DNA from: Bacteroidales bacterium UBA2287 | GTDB taxonomy: Bacteria > Bacteroidota > Bacteroidia > Bacteroidales > Tenuifilaceae | DNA length: 64,000 nucleotides | Assembly: GCA_002345675.1 (NCBI GenBank) | Contig: DDWL01000037.1 | Location: forward strand, 116,947-180,946 | Reading direction: 5' to 3' | Shown: positions 8,149 through 15,845 of the stretch, piece by piece | Layout of the letters: the number at the start of each line of letters is the position of its first letter | How positions within the stretch are numbered: the first letter of the stretch is position 1 | The notes under the pieces: model-generated | Told to the model about the DNA's origin: nothing | What the model saw: only the letters and a program-made list of their open reading frames with translations | Databases searched by the model: none | Translations under genes and position numbers: made by a program

Positions 8149-8586
8149 ATGAAAAGCATGAAACAAAGTACGAAGTTATTCTCGCTTTTGTTTTTACTCG
8201 CATTTATTTCGTTTTCAAGTTGTAAAACAACTAAAGATAAAACCAGTAGCAAGGCAGTTACAAGCAGCTTCGATGAGGATTTCGACAAGTTCTATAATAG
8301 GTTTCATACCGACAGCATTTTTCAGCTGTCGAGAATTGTATTTCCGCTAAGTGGCATGCAAGTCGATGGAATTGAAGAGAATAAGTGGGAGAAGGAGAAC
8401 TGGGTTTTATTTAAAACAAGAATTTACGACGTCGACACAACCCGATTTAAGGTAAAATACAAAAAAACGAGTAAAACCTTTACGCAAAAAGCGTGGGTCG
8501 AAAATTCGGGGTTCAGTTCCGAGTGCCGATTCGAGATTGTAAATAAAAAGTGGCACCTCGTTTACTTTTTAGACCAGAACAACTAA
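8149..8586 (+). CDS. lipoprotein, DUF4348-like
   Basis: This 145-residue protein begins with a lipoprotein signal: a charged start, the hydrophobic stretch FSLLFLLAFISFSS, and Cys at the SSC cleavage site. The mature part contains FDEDFDKFYNRFHTDSIFQ followed by LSRIVFPLSG, which resembles the DUF4348 family of Bacteroidota lipoproteins; that assignment is from memory of the motif. Its function is unknown. The second ATG (MKQSTK, 8158) is an alternative start. The stop codon lies inside the direct repeat that flanks a MITE-like element (8591-8743), so the element inserted just behind this gene. Confidence 0.8.
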   Translation: MKSMKQSTKLFSLLFLLAFISFSSCKTTKDKTSSKAVTSSFDEDFDKFYNRFHTDSIFQLSRIVFPLSGMQVDGIEENKWEKENWVLFKTRIYDVDTTRFKVKYKKTSKTFTQKAWVENSGFSSECRFEIVNKKWHLVYFLDQNN

Positions 8587-8590
8587 TTAA

Positions 8591-8743
8591 TGTCTGTCTG
8601 TAAAGTAAACTATTTGCGTCGTTGCGAGCGTTTTTTGCGAAACCCGTAGGGTTCGGCGAAGCCAACCAATCTCTTAAATATTAACAGATTGCTTCGTTTG
8701 GCAAAGAACGCCAAACTCGCAATGACGACTTTAAAGACAGACA
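8591..8743. mobile_element. MITE-like element with terminal inverted repeats and target duplication
   Basis: The left end tgtctgtctgtaaagt (8591-8606) and right end actttaaagacagaca (8728-8743) are inverted repeats with one mismatch. The flanks carry the direct repeat ctaattaa at 8583-8590 and 8744-8751, consistent with an 8-bp target duplication. The interior is largely self-complementary (tgcgtcgttgcgag against ctcgcaatgacg, and aatct around the centre), so the element folds into one long hairpin. It has no coding capacity, so a transposase would have to act in trans. The interior resembles the widespread intergenic repeat built on cgtcattgcgag and gaagcaatct. Confidence 0.85.
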
Positions 8744-8828
8744 CTAATTAACATGCAGTGCGATATGATAGCGCTGCCAGCATTTTAAAATTATGAATTA
8801 TTCACCTAATAACCTTCCTCGTGGGATT

Positions 8829-8861
8829 TCGGGGGGCGAAACCGAAAAGCCTAATGAGTAG
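8829..8861 (+). promoter_or_regulatory. conserved leader motif, copy A
   Basis: The order ggggggcga, ccgaaaagcc, taatgagtag is shared with the leaders at 10171-10202 and, on the minus strand, 19096-19126. The gtag end lies 22 nt before the ATG at 8884. GGC and GCC could pair around the CCGAA segment, giving a small hairpin or pseudoknot; this was not computed. Confidence 0.55.
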
Positions 8862-8883
8862 GATTATTTTAAAAACTACTAAA

Positions 8884-9360
8884 ATGAAAAAAATTGGACT
8901 TACCATGCTACTCGCATTTTGCTTATTCTCGTTTAGCAATGCACAGGATTATAACACTGGAATTGGCCTTCGTGGAGGTTTTGCAAACGGAATAACTATT
9001 AAGCATTTTGTTAGCTCAAAAGCAGCATTCGAGGGAATTATTGCAAGCCGTTGGAGAGGTCTTGAGTTAACTGGCCTTTACGAAGTTCACGGACGTGCAT
9101 TTCAAACCGAGCGAATGAAATGGTACATTGGTTTTGGCGCACACGTTGGCTTTTGGAACGGCGATTATACCCATAAGTATTGGGGCGAATCAGGAACATC
9201 GTACACAGTTGTTGGCTTAGATGGAATTTTAGGCCTCGAGTATAGCTTTGTTGAGGTGCCTTTTAATATTGGTATCGATTGGAAACCTGCATTTAACTTG
9301 GTAGGCTACCCTGGCTTTTGGGCCGATGGGGGAGCCCTCTCGATTCGTTACATTTTTTAA
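8884..9360 (+). CDS. small outer-membrane beta-barrel protein
   Basis: This 158-residue protein has a signal peptide (KKIGLTMLLAFCLFSFSNAQ) ending in the AQ cleavage site frequent in this phylum. The mature part is about 138 residues of alternating aromatic and glycine-rich strands (TGIGLRGGFANGITIKHF, WYIGFGAHVGFW, GLDGILGLEYSF) and ends in an aromatic residue (SIRYIF), the usual C-terminal barrel signal. It should be an eight-stranded outer-membrane barrel of unknown cargo or partner. I chose the ATG at 8884 because the signal peptide begins there; the frame upstream crosses the conserved leader motif. It is followed by a second barrel gene at 9415. Confidence 0.82.
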   Translation: MKKIGLTMLLAFCLFSFSNAQDYNTGIGLRGGFANGITIKHFVSSKAAFEGIIASRWRGLELTGLYEVHGRAFQTERMKWYIGFGAHVGFWNGDYTHKYWGESGTSYTVVGLDGILGLEYSFVEVPFNIGIDWKPAFNLVGYPGFWADGGALSIRYIF

Positions 9361-9414
9361 AAAGTTCACAATAAAATAGGGCCATAAGGCACTATACACT
9401 TAACAAATATTTTT

Positions 9415-10047
9415 ATGAAAAGGATTGCATTTTTATTAGTAGCTGTTGTTTTTGTTTTTAACATTTCTTACGCACAAGACGACACCCGTAGCACATTACG
9501 TTTTGGACCAAAAGTAGGCTTAAATTTAGCCAACGTTTACGATACTGAGGGTGAAGAGTTCGATGCCGATGCCAAGCTTGGATTTGTTGCTGGTGCATTT
9601 GTAGCAATTCCAATTGGTACTTTTTTAGGTTTTAATCCCGAAATACTATTCTCGCAAAAGGGTTTTCAGGCAACTGGAAGCGTGCTTGGAAGCGAGTATA
9701 AATTTACCCGAACTCTTAACTATCTCGACATCCCATTACTTATTGCAGTTAAGCCAACCCCAAGTTTCACCATACTTGCCGGTCCACAGTATTCGTATCT
9801 TATGAGTAAAAAGGATGTCTTCACAAATTCGTTTCTAAATACTGAAGATCAAGAAGATTTTGAAAACGAAAACTTACGTAAAAACACAATGTGTTTTTTA
9901 GGTGGCTTCGATGTAAATTTTAACAAGTTTGTTTTTGGTGCACGTGTTGGTTGGGATTTATTTAATAACAACGGCGACGGAACATCAACAACACCACGTT
10001 ATAAAAATGTTTGGTATCAGGCTACCATTGGGTACAGTATTTTTTAG
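9415..10047 (+). CDS. outer-membrane beta-barrel protein (PF13568-like)
   Basis: This 210-residue protein has a cleavable signal peptide (KRIAFLLVAVVFVFNISYAQ). The mature region matches the OMP_b-brl_2 style common in Bacteroidota: RFGPKVGLNLANV, AKLGFVAGAFVAIPI, GFNPEILFSQKGF, LNYLDIPLLIAVK and ILAGPQYSYLMS are successive predicted strands, ending YQATIGYSIF. Proteins of this type sit in the outer membrane, and their substrates are mostly unknown. It lies 54 nt after the smaller barrel gene and is closed by a strong terminator at 10066-10099, so the two barrel genes may form one unit. Confidence 0.88.
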   Translation: MKRIAFLLVAVVFVFNISYAQDDTRSTLRFGPKVGLNLANVYDTEGEEFDADAKLGFVAGAFVAIPIGTFLGFNPEILFSQKGFQATGSVLGSEYKFTRTLNYLDIPLLIAVKPTPSFTILAGPQYSYLMSKKDVFTNSFLNTEDQEDFENENLRKNTMCFLGGFDVNFNKFVFGARVGWDLFNNNGDGTSTTPRYKNVWYQATIGYSIF

Positions 10048-10065
10048 TTTAACTTAAAAGCAATT

Positions 10066-10099
10066 GCGGTGCTCTTAAAGAGCATCGCTTTTTTTTTTT
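10066..10099 (+). terminator. intrinsic terminator after barrel gene
   Basis: Stem gcggtgctct (10066-10075) pairs with gagcatcgc (10080-10088) around a short AAA-containing loop and is followed by a run of 11 T. Confidence 0.9.
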
Positions 10100-10170
10100 G
10101 CAATTGCAAACGTAATATGTGAGTTGAGATTTTGTAAAAAATAAATTTTAAAAATGACCGCACATTTCAA

Positions 10171-10202
10171 AGGGGCCGAGTCCGAAAAGCCATAGGAGTA
10201 GG
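10171..10202 (+). promoter_or_regulatory. conserved leader motif, copy B
   Basis: The leader reads aggggccgag, tccgaaaagcc, ataggagtagg, aligning with the copies at 8829-8861 and 19096-19126 (minus). The end of the motif is 22 nt before the ATG at 10224, the same distance as for copy A. Confidence 0.55.
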
Positions 10203-10223
10203 AGAGACCTAATTTTTGAAAAT

Positions 10224-10625
10224 ATGAAAAGTTTAATGAAAATAGTTTTTTTTGCGCTTGTAATATTTGTTTCATCTTGTACATCAACAGTGAAATTTCC
10301 TGTTTCAAGCGTTGCTCCAGCAGCCGATATTGTAGCTAAAAAAAAGCAGGATAAAAATGGCAACTACAAACTCGAGGTTACTGCGAAAAATTTAGCTGCA
10401 GCCGAAAGAATATCACCTTCGAGTAGCAATTATGTTGTTTGGATTGTAACTCCTACAGATGGTGTAAGGAGCATTGGGCGTCTTATTAATAAAAACGCTA
10501 AAACCATCTCTATTGAGGCATTAACTCCATTCAACTTTAACGAGGTTTTTATTACAGCCGAGGCTCAGGATGGGGTTTCAATCCCTTCCGACACCGAAAT
10601 AACGCGTGTAAAGTTTAAAAAGTAA
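10224..10625 (+). CDS. small lipoprotein of unknown function
   Basis: This 133-residue protein starts with a lipoprotein signal (KIVFFALVIFVSSC, lipid attachment at the Cys). The mature part is hydrophilic and probably mostly beta: YKLEVTAKNLAAAERISPSS, NYVVWIVTPTDG, IGRLINKNAKTISIEALTP and FNEVFITAEAQDG suggest an Ig-like or anti-sigma-K-like sandwich. The YVVWIVTP-x-DG and RLINKN-x-TISI pattern recalls proteins in which a charged or modified side chain is measured against a binding partner, but no family can be named with confidence. An in-frame ATG at 10236 (MKIVFF) could be the actual start. It shares a conserved leader with two other exported-protein genes. Confidence 0.75.
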   Translation: MKSLMKIVFFALVIFVSSCTSTVKFPVSSVAPAADIVAKKKQDKNGNYKLEVTAKNLAAAERISPSSSNYVVWIVTPTDGVRSIGRLINKNAKTISIEALTPFNFNEVFITAEAQDGVSIPSDTEITRVKFKK

Positions 10626-10692
10626 TATTTAAAATCTTTCCCTAATTCTTCGCTCGCCCAGTTTCTTCGTGGCGGGTGAAGTTTTTTTTATT

Positions 10693-10890
10693 AGTCCACA
10701 GTCCACATTCGGCAGTCGGCAGTCTACAGTCCACAGTCCACAGTCCACAGTCGGCAGTCGGCAGTCTACAGTTGGCAGTCGGCAGTCCAATCACCGACAA
10801 CCGATCACCGATTACCAATCACCGATCACCGATTACCGATCACCGATCACCGACAACTGATAACCGACAACCGATAACTGACAACTCTCA
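10693..10890. repeat. degenerate short tandem repeats (cagtcca/cagtcgg and atcaccga/gacaacc)
   Basis: Two adjacent blocks of imperfect short units are visible. The first mixes cagtccacagt and cggcagtctacagt. The second mixes atcaccgatcacc, attaccg and gacaaccgataac. Open frames across this run are low-complexity artefacts. No spacers of equal length occur, so it is not a CRISPR array. Confidence 0.85.
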
Positions 10891-10995
10891 ATCAGCCAAT
10901 CACTCAATCATTCTCCCTTTCCCACACACCCCTTTCAATATTCCATTCTCCTTCAAAGGCTAATGCGTGAATAATGTAACAATTGCTCAATCTTA

Positions 10996-11030
10996 TGTAA
11001 CAGTTCGCCGAGGTGGCAAGCCTACCTTTG
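10996..11030 (+). promoter_or_regulatory. putative promoter TGTAAC-N21-TACCTTTG
   Basis: TGTAAC (10996-11001) and TACCTTTG (11023-11030), an exact Bacteroidota -7 box, are 21 nt apart, 31 nt before the start of the DUF3494 lipoprotein gene. It is the best of four sites with this arrangement. A second TGTAAC lies at 10975-10980. Confidence 0.6.
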
Positions 11031-11061
11031 GTCAATGATAATTTAATTACTTTAAAACAAG

Positions 11062-12144
11062 ATGAAAATGAAGTTAAAAACAATTTTCCCAATAGTAGCA
11101 ATGCTACTTGCTGTAACAATTTCTAGCTGCAAAGATGATGATCCCATTGTCGACGACAGCCTAAATCCTATAGTAACTTCAACAACTCCTTTAAGCAACG
11201 AAACAGGCGTTGCACGTAACATCACTCTATCCGCTGTTTTTAGCATGGAAATGACGCCTTCAACCATTAATGCTACTACGTTTACTCTAAAGCAAGGTGC
11301 AACTACTATTCCAGGCGAGGTTGCGTACTCTGGTGTAACTGCAACTTACACATCGTTGGGCACATTGGCTGCTTCAACTATTTACACTGCAACAATTACT
11401 ACCAGTGCTAAAAGCGCAAGTGGAAAGCCATTGGTTAGCAACTATGTTTGGACATTTACAACAGCTGGTACTACTGTAGGCATTCAAGCAGTAAGCCTTG
11501 GAACCTCGGGTAACTTTGTAGTTTTGGCTAAATCTGCAATAAATAACAACCCTACTTCGGTTATTACAGGCAATTTAGGCCTAAGCCCTGCTGCAACTTC
11601 CTTTATTGCTGGCTTTACGCTAACCGATGCTACTGGCTATGCTACTTCGGCTCAGGTAACTGGCAATGTTTACGCTGCCGACATGGCTAATCCTACTCCT
11701 ATGAACCTTACCACAGCAGTAGAGAATATGATTACAGCTTACAACGATGCAGCTGGTCGCACTTCGGCCGACTTTTTAGAACTTGGTGCTGGAAATATTG
11801 GTGGCAAAACGCTTAGTCCAGGTCTTTATAAATGGACAAGTACTGTTACCGTACCTTCTAGTATTACCATTTCGGGTAATGCAACCGATGTTTGGATTTT
11901 CCAAATTTCTGGCGACCTATCCACAAGTTCAGCAATTAATGTTGTTCTAAGTGGAGGTGCTTTAGCCAAAAACATTTTTTGGCAGGTAGCTGGTCAGGTT
12001 ACCCTTGGAACAACTACACATTTCGAAGGTATTATTCTTTCAAAAACTGGCATTACTCTTCAAACAGCCGCCTCAGTTAATGGTAGACTATTGGCTCAAA
12101 CAGCTGTAGTTCTCGATGCTAATGTAGTTTCTCAGCCGCAATAA
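11062..12144 (+). CDS. lipoprotein with one SbsA Ig-like domain and a DUF3494 (ice-binding-like) domain
   Basis: This 360-residue exported protein carries a lipoprotein signal ending in ISSC. Residues about 35-135 form one SbsA-type Ig-like domain (Big_5), with NPIVTSTTPLSNETGVARN, TFTLKQGATTIPGEVAYSG, and YVWTFTT at its end. Residues about 145-355 are a DUF3494 ice-binding-like beta-solenoid: FVVLAKSAINN, VITGNLGLSP, TGYATSAQVTGNVYAADM, TAVENMITAYNDAAG, LSPGLYKWTSTV, DVWIFQISGDL, AKNIFWQVAGQVTLG and GRLLAQTAVVLDANVV are all signature elements. Members bind ice in some cold-adapted microbes, but many Ig-fused members are probably adhesins. The outer membrane or cell surface is the expected site. 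It is followed by a larger paralogue and an OmpA-like gene, which suggests a surface module. Confidence 0.9.
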   Translation: MKMKLKTIFPIVAMLLAVTISSCKDDDPIVDDSLNPIVTSTTPLSNETGVARNITLSAVFSMEMTPSTINATTFTLKQGATTIPGEVAYSGVTATYTSLGTLAASTIYTATITTSAKSASGKPLVSNYVWTFTTAGTTVGIQAVSLGTSGNFVVLAKSAINNNPTSVITGNLGLSPAATSFIAGFTLTDATGYATSAQVTGNVYAADMANPTPMNLTTAVENMITAYNDAAGRTSADFLELGAGNIGGKTLSPGLYKWTSTVTVPSSITISGNATDVWIFQISGDLSTSSAINVVLSGGALAKNIFWQVAGQVTLGTTTHFEGIILSKTGITLQTAASVNGRLLAQTAVVLDANVVSQPQ

Positions 12145-12165
12145 ATTTATAAGTATTCACAACAA

Positions 12166-12191
12166 GCGGTGAGTCCGCAAGGGCTTGCCCT
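12166..12191 (+). other. two small adjacent hairpins between the DUF3494 genes
   Basis: gcggtgagtccgc (12166-12178) and agggcttgccct (12180-12191) can each fold into a short hairpin, 31 nt before the next start codon. There is no T run, so this is not an obvious terminator; a message-processing or leader role is possible but unproven. Confidence 0.3.
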
Positions 12192-12222
12192 AAGTTTTAA
12201 CACGAAAATTAAAATAACTACT

Positions 12223-15200
12223 ATGAAAACAAAAAGATTATGGTTGGCCACAATCGCTTCGTTGTTTCTGCTCGTAACGTTTATGAGTAGTTGCAAGGAC
12301 GAAAATGTGGAAGTCATTGGAGTTTGCCCCCTTGTAATATCTACAAATCCGGCAAACTTAGCGGTTAATGTACCGCTTAACCAAATAATTACAGCAACAT
12401 TTAACGAGGCAATGAATCCTCAAACATTCACTCAGGCCTCTTTTGTTGTTGAGGCTGGTGCAGCAAAAATGCTGAAATCGGAGAAAAGTGTTAACGCTCC
12501 AGTTAATGCTGCTGCAACCCCAGTTGTTGGAACAGTAACCTTTTCGGGCGTTGTTGCAACGTTTACGCCTTCGAGTCCCCTAGCCGACAATACTACGTAT
12601 TCATGTAGAATTGTTGCTTCGGTAAAGGATGTAATGGGTAACGCTTTGCAAGTTGACTATGTGTGGACATTTTCCACTGGTACGCTTATAGCTCCTACGG
12701 TAATATTGGTCGATCCATTAAATGCTGCAACTAGCGTTGCTCTTGATAAGGTGCTAAGCGCTAACTTTAGCGTGGCAATGGATCCGCTAACCATTACAAC
12801 ATCAACATTTACCTTAATGGATGGTGTTACTCCTATTGTAGGAACTGTTGGATATACTGGTACAACTGCTACATTTACACCATCGAGCAACCTAGAACTG
12901 GGGAAAACATACACGGCTACCATTAAAACTGGTGCTCAAAATGTTGCTGGTACAGCCTTAATAAACGACTATGTGTGGACATTCTCCACTGGCGCAGTTC
13001 TGGCTCCAACGGTTATTTCTGTCGACCCACTAAATGCTGCAATTAACGTTCCTCTTAATAAGGTAATCAGTGCTAACTTTAGTGTGGCAATGGATCCTTT
13101 AACCATTAATTCATCAACATTTACATTGTTCGATGGGCTTACAGCTATAAATGGTACTGTGAACTATTCAGGAACTACTGCAACGTTTACTCCAACTAAC
13201 AACCTCGAGTTAGGAAAAACCTATACGGCAACTGTTACAATTGGGGCTCATAATGTTGCTGGTACGGCAATTGCACATAACTACGTATGGTCCTTCTCTA
13301 CAGGGGCTCTTGTAGCTCCTACAGTAGTTTCGGTTGATCCTCTTAATGCCGCTATTAATGTTCCACTTAATAAAGTACTTAGCGCCAATTTCAGTGTTGC
13401 AATGAACCCTGCTACCATCACCACGTCAACATTTACATTGTTCGATGGGCCTACACCTATTGTTGGAACTGTTGGTTATACAGGTACTACTGCAACGTTT
13501 ACTCCAACTAACAATCTTGAATTAGGTAAAACCTACACTGCTACCATTACAACTGGTGCACAAAATGTTGCCGGTACGGCAATTGCACAAAACTATGTGT
13601 GGTCGTTCTCTACTGGCGCTCTTTTAGCTCCAACGGTAGTATCGGTCGATCCGTTAAATGCTGCAATTAACGTTGCTCAAAATAAAGTGCTCAGAGCTAG
13701 CTTTAGCGTGGCAATGGATCCTTTAACCATTACTACATCAACATTTAAATTGTACGATGGGCTTACCCCTATTACTGGAACTGTTGGCTATTCTGGAACT
13801 ACTGCAACGTTTACTCCAAATAGCAATCTTGCCTTAGGTGAAACCTATACAGCTACCATAACAACTGGTGCGCAAAACACTGCTGGCACCGCTTTAGTAA
13901 ATAACTATGTATGGTCGTTCTCCACTGGAGCACTTTTAGCTCCAACGGTAGTATCGGTCGATCCATTAAATGCTGCAACTAATGTTGCTCTTAATAAGGT
14001 GCTAAGCGCAAACTTTAGCGTAGCAATGAATCCTGCAACCATAACTACATCAACTTTTACATTGCTCGATGGAGTTACTCCAGTTGTTGGAACCGTTGGT
14101 TACACAGGTACTACTGCAACGTTTACCCCAACTAGCAACCTCGAGTTAGGAAAAACCTACACAGCAACCATTACCACTGGTGCTCAAAACACTGCTGGCA
14201 CAGCTTTAGTAAATAACTACGTATGGTCGTTCTCCACTGGAGCTCTTTTAGCTCCTACGGTAGTATCTGTTGATCCATTAAATGCTGCAACTAATGTTGC
14301 TCTTAATAAGGTGCTAAGCGCAAACTTTAGCGTAGCAATGAATCCTGCAACCATAACTACATCAACTTTTACATTGCTCGATGGAGTTACTCCAGTTGTT
14401 GGAACCGTTGGTTACACAGGTACTACTGCAACGTTTACCCCAACTAGCAACCTCGAGTTAGGAAAAACCTACACAGCAACCATTACCACTGGTGCTCAAA
14501 ACACTGCTGGCACAGCTTTAGTAAATAACTACGTATGGTCGTTCTCCACTGGAGCTGTTGTAGTTCCAACGGTAATATCAACCATTCCTGTAAACTTAGC
14601 AATCGATGTGTTGTTTGGGCAATTGGTTACTGCTAATTTTAGCGTAGCAATGAATCCCGCTACCATTTCCTCTTCAACCTTTACTTTGTTTGATGGTGTT
14701 ACGCCTATTGCGGGTACGGTTAGCTACTCAGGTACAACTGCAACGTTTAATCCTACTAGCAATTTGCCTGCAGGTAAAACCTTTACGGCTACCATTACCA
14801 CTGGTGCCCAAAATACTGCTGGTACTGCTCTTTTAAACGATTATATATGGAGTTTTACAACTCAGTACTCGTTAACGGTTACTGCTGTTAACGGAACCGT
14901 TGTAAAAAATCCAAATCAAACTGGTTATAATAGCGGCGCTAATGTTCAGCTCACTGCTAATCCAAGTTCAGGTTATAGCTTTAGTTCATGGAGTGGCGAT
15001 GCATCTGGTAACAATAATCCATTGCTGGTTGTTATGAATGCCAACAAAAATATTACTGCAAACTTTACGCTTAATCCTCCTTTAGGCCCTGGAGCTATTG
15101 ACCTTGGAACTGCTGGCGACTTTGCTATTCTTACAAAATCGGGCATTTCAACAACTGGTACAACTTTAATTACTGGCCATATTGGGGTTAGCCCAATCGA

Positions 15201-15756
15201 CCAAACGGCTATCACTGGCTTCTCCGAAACAATGGATGCTTCGGGTACTTTCTCAACATCAATTTATGTTGTGGGTCGAATTTATGCAAGCGATTACCTC
15301 GATCCTACTCCTGCTTACGTTTCAACCGCTGTTAGCGACCAGGAAACTGCATTTACCACAGCCATGGGCTTAACAACCAGCGTTATTGTCGACTTAGGTG
15401 CTGGCGACATTAGTGGTATGACCTTAGCTCCTGCACTTTACAAATGGAATACAGGCTTGCTAATAACCAATCAGGGTGTTACTCTCGAAGGTGGTCCAAA
15501 CGACACATGGGTTTTCCAAATAGCCGATGATTTTACTATTCAAAACGATGCCATTATTACTTTGGCAGGTGGTGCACAGGCAAAAAATATTTTCTGGATT
15601 ACCTCAACCCAGGCGCTTCTTGGTTCGAATGTTAATTTCAGTGGAAATATTCTTGCCCAAACGCTTATATCTTTAACCAACGGCACTACTGTGCTTGGTA
15701 GGTTATTGTCGCAGACGGCTGTTACATTAAATGCTAGTACTGTAACTAAACCCTAA
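12223..15756 (+). CDS. large lipoprotein with eight SbsA Ig-like domains, an InlB-type repeat and a DUF3494 domain
   Basis: This 1177-residue exported protein has a lipoprotein signal ending in MSSC. Eight SbsA-type Ig-like domains follow (about residues 30-880), each with a P-x-N/D-P-x-N-x-A opening, a FS-VAM-P or FNEAMNP strand and a closing YVWTFST or YVWSFST. Domains 2 to 7 repeat with an exact 104-residue period. A divergent InlB-type repeat follows (YSLTVTAVNGTVVKNP through NKNITANFT), and then a C-terminal DUF3494 ice-binding-like domain (IDLGTAGDFAILTKSGIS to GRLLSQTAVTLNASTV). The Ig stalk would push the DUF3494 tip well away from the membrane, as in stalked ice-binding or adhesion proteins. 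I chose the ATG at 12223 because the signal peptide starts there. The smaller paralogue lies just upstream. Confidence 0.92.
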   Translation: MKTKRLWLATIASLFLLVTFMSSCKDENVEVIGVCPLVISTNPANLAVNVPLNQIITATFNEAMNPQTFTQASFVVEAGAAKMLKSEKSVNAPVNAAATPVVGTVTFSGVVATFTPSSPLADNTTYSCRIVASVKDVMGNALQVDYVWTFSTGTLIAPTVILVDPLNAATSVALDKVLSANFSVAMDPLTITTSTFTLMDGVTPIVGTVGYTGTTATFTPSSNLELGKTYTATIKTGAQNVAGTALINDYVWTFSTGAVLAPTVISVDPLNAAINVPLNKVISANFSVAMDPLTINSSTFTLFDGLTAINGTVNYSGTTATFTPTNNLELGKTYTATVTIGAHNVAGTAIAHNYVWSFSTGALVAPTVVSVDPLNAAINVPLNKVLSANFSVAMNPATITTSTFTLFDGPTPIVGTVGYTGTTATFTPTNNLELGKTYTATITTGAQNVAGTAIAQNYVWSFSTGALLAPTVVSVDPLNAAINVAQNKVLRASFSVAMDPLTITTSTFKLYDGLTPITGTVGYSGTTATFTPNSNLALGETYTATITTGAQNTAGTALVNNYVWSFSTGALLAPTVVSVDPLNAATNVALNKVLSANFSVAMNPATITTSTFTLLDGVTPVVGTVGYTGTTATFTPTSNLELGKTYTATITTGAQNTAGTALVNNYVWSFSTGALLAPTVVSVDPLNAATNVALNKVLSANFSVAMNPATITTSTFTLLDGVTPVVGTVGYTGTTATFTPTSNLELGKTYTATITTGAQNTAGTALVNNYVWSFSTGAVVVPTVISTIPVNLAIDVLFGQLVTANFSVAMNPATISSSTFTLFDGVTPIAGTVSYSGTTATFNPTSNLPAGKTFTATITTGAQNTAGTALLNDYIWSFTTQYSLTVTAVNGTVVKNPNQTGYNSGANVQLTANPSSGYSFSSWSGDASGNNNPLLVVMNANKNITANFTLNPPLGPGAIDLGTAGDFAILTKSGISTTGTTLITGHIGVSPIDQTAITGFSETMDASGTFSTSIYVVGRIYASDYLDPTPAYVSTAVSDQETAFTTAMGLTTSVIVDLGAGDISGMTLAPALYKWNTGLLITNQGVTLEGGPNDTWVFQIADDFTIQNDAIITLAGGAQAKNIFWITSTQALLGSNVNFSGNILAQTLISLTNGTTVLGRLLSQTAVTLNASTVTKP
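12691..14562 (+). repeat. six tandem 312-bp units coding for Ig-like domains
   Basis: Unit boundaries at gctcc-acggt fall at 12691, 13003, 13315, 13627, 13939 and 14251, exactly 312 bp apart, with the next, more diverged unit at 14563. The units at 13939-14250 and 14251-14562 are almost identical in DNA, differing only at a few bases near their 5' and 3' edges, while the others differ at many synonymous sites. Confidence 0.95.
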
Positions 15757-15845
15757 ATTAAGTAGAGGTTATCCCCCTTGTTCTTTGGGGGGATAATTTC
15801 TTACTAAAACACAAATGAATTATAAGCCGTAAAAGCTAAGAGAAT

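Noticed and set aside
8829..8861. Known riboswitch or ribozyme class for the leader motif
   Set aside because: I compared it from memory with preQ1, fluoride, guanidine-III and hammerhead consensus and none fits; it is reported only as an unnamed motif.
10693..10890. Possible CRISPR array
   Set aside because: Units are 7-9 bp and imperfect, there are no unique spacers of constant length, and no cas gene is present.
10669..10963. Two overlapping open frames of 63 and 95 codons rich in Ser, Gln, Thr and Arg
   Set aside because: They read through the short tandem repeats and have no protein-like composition.
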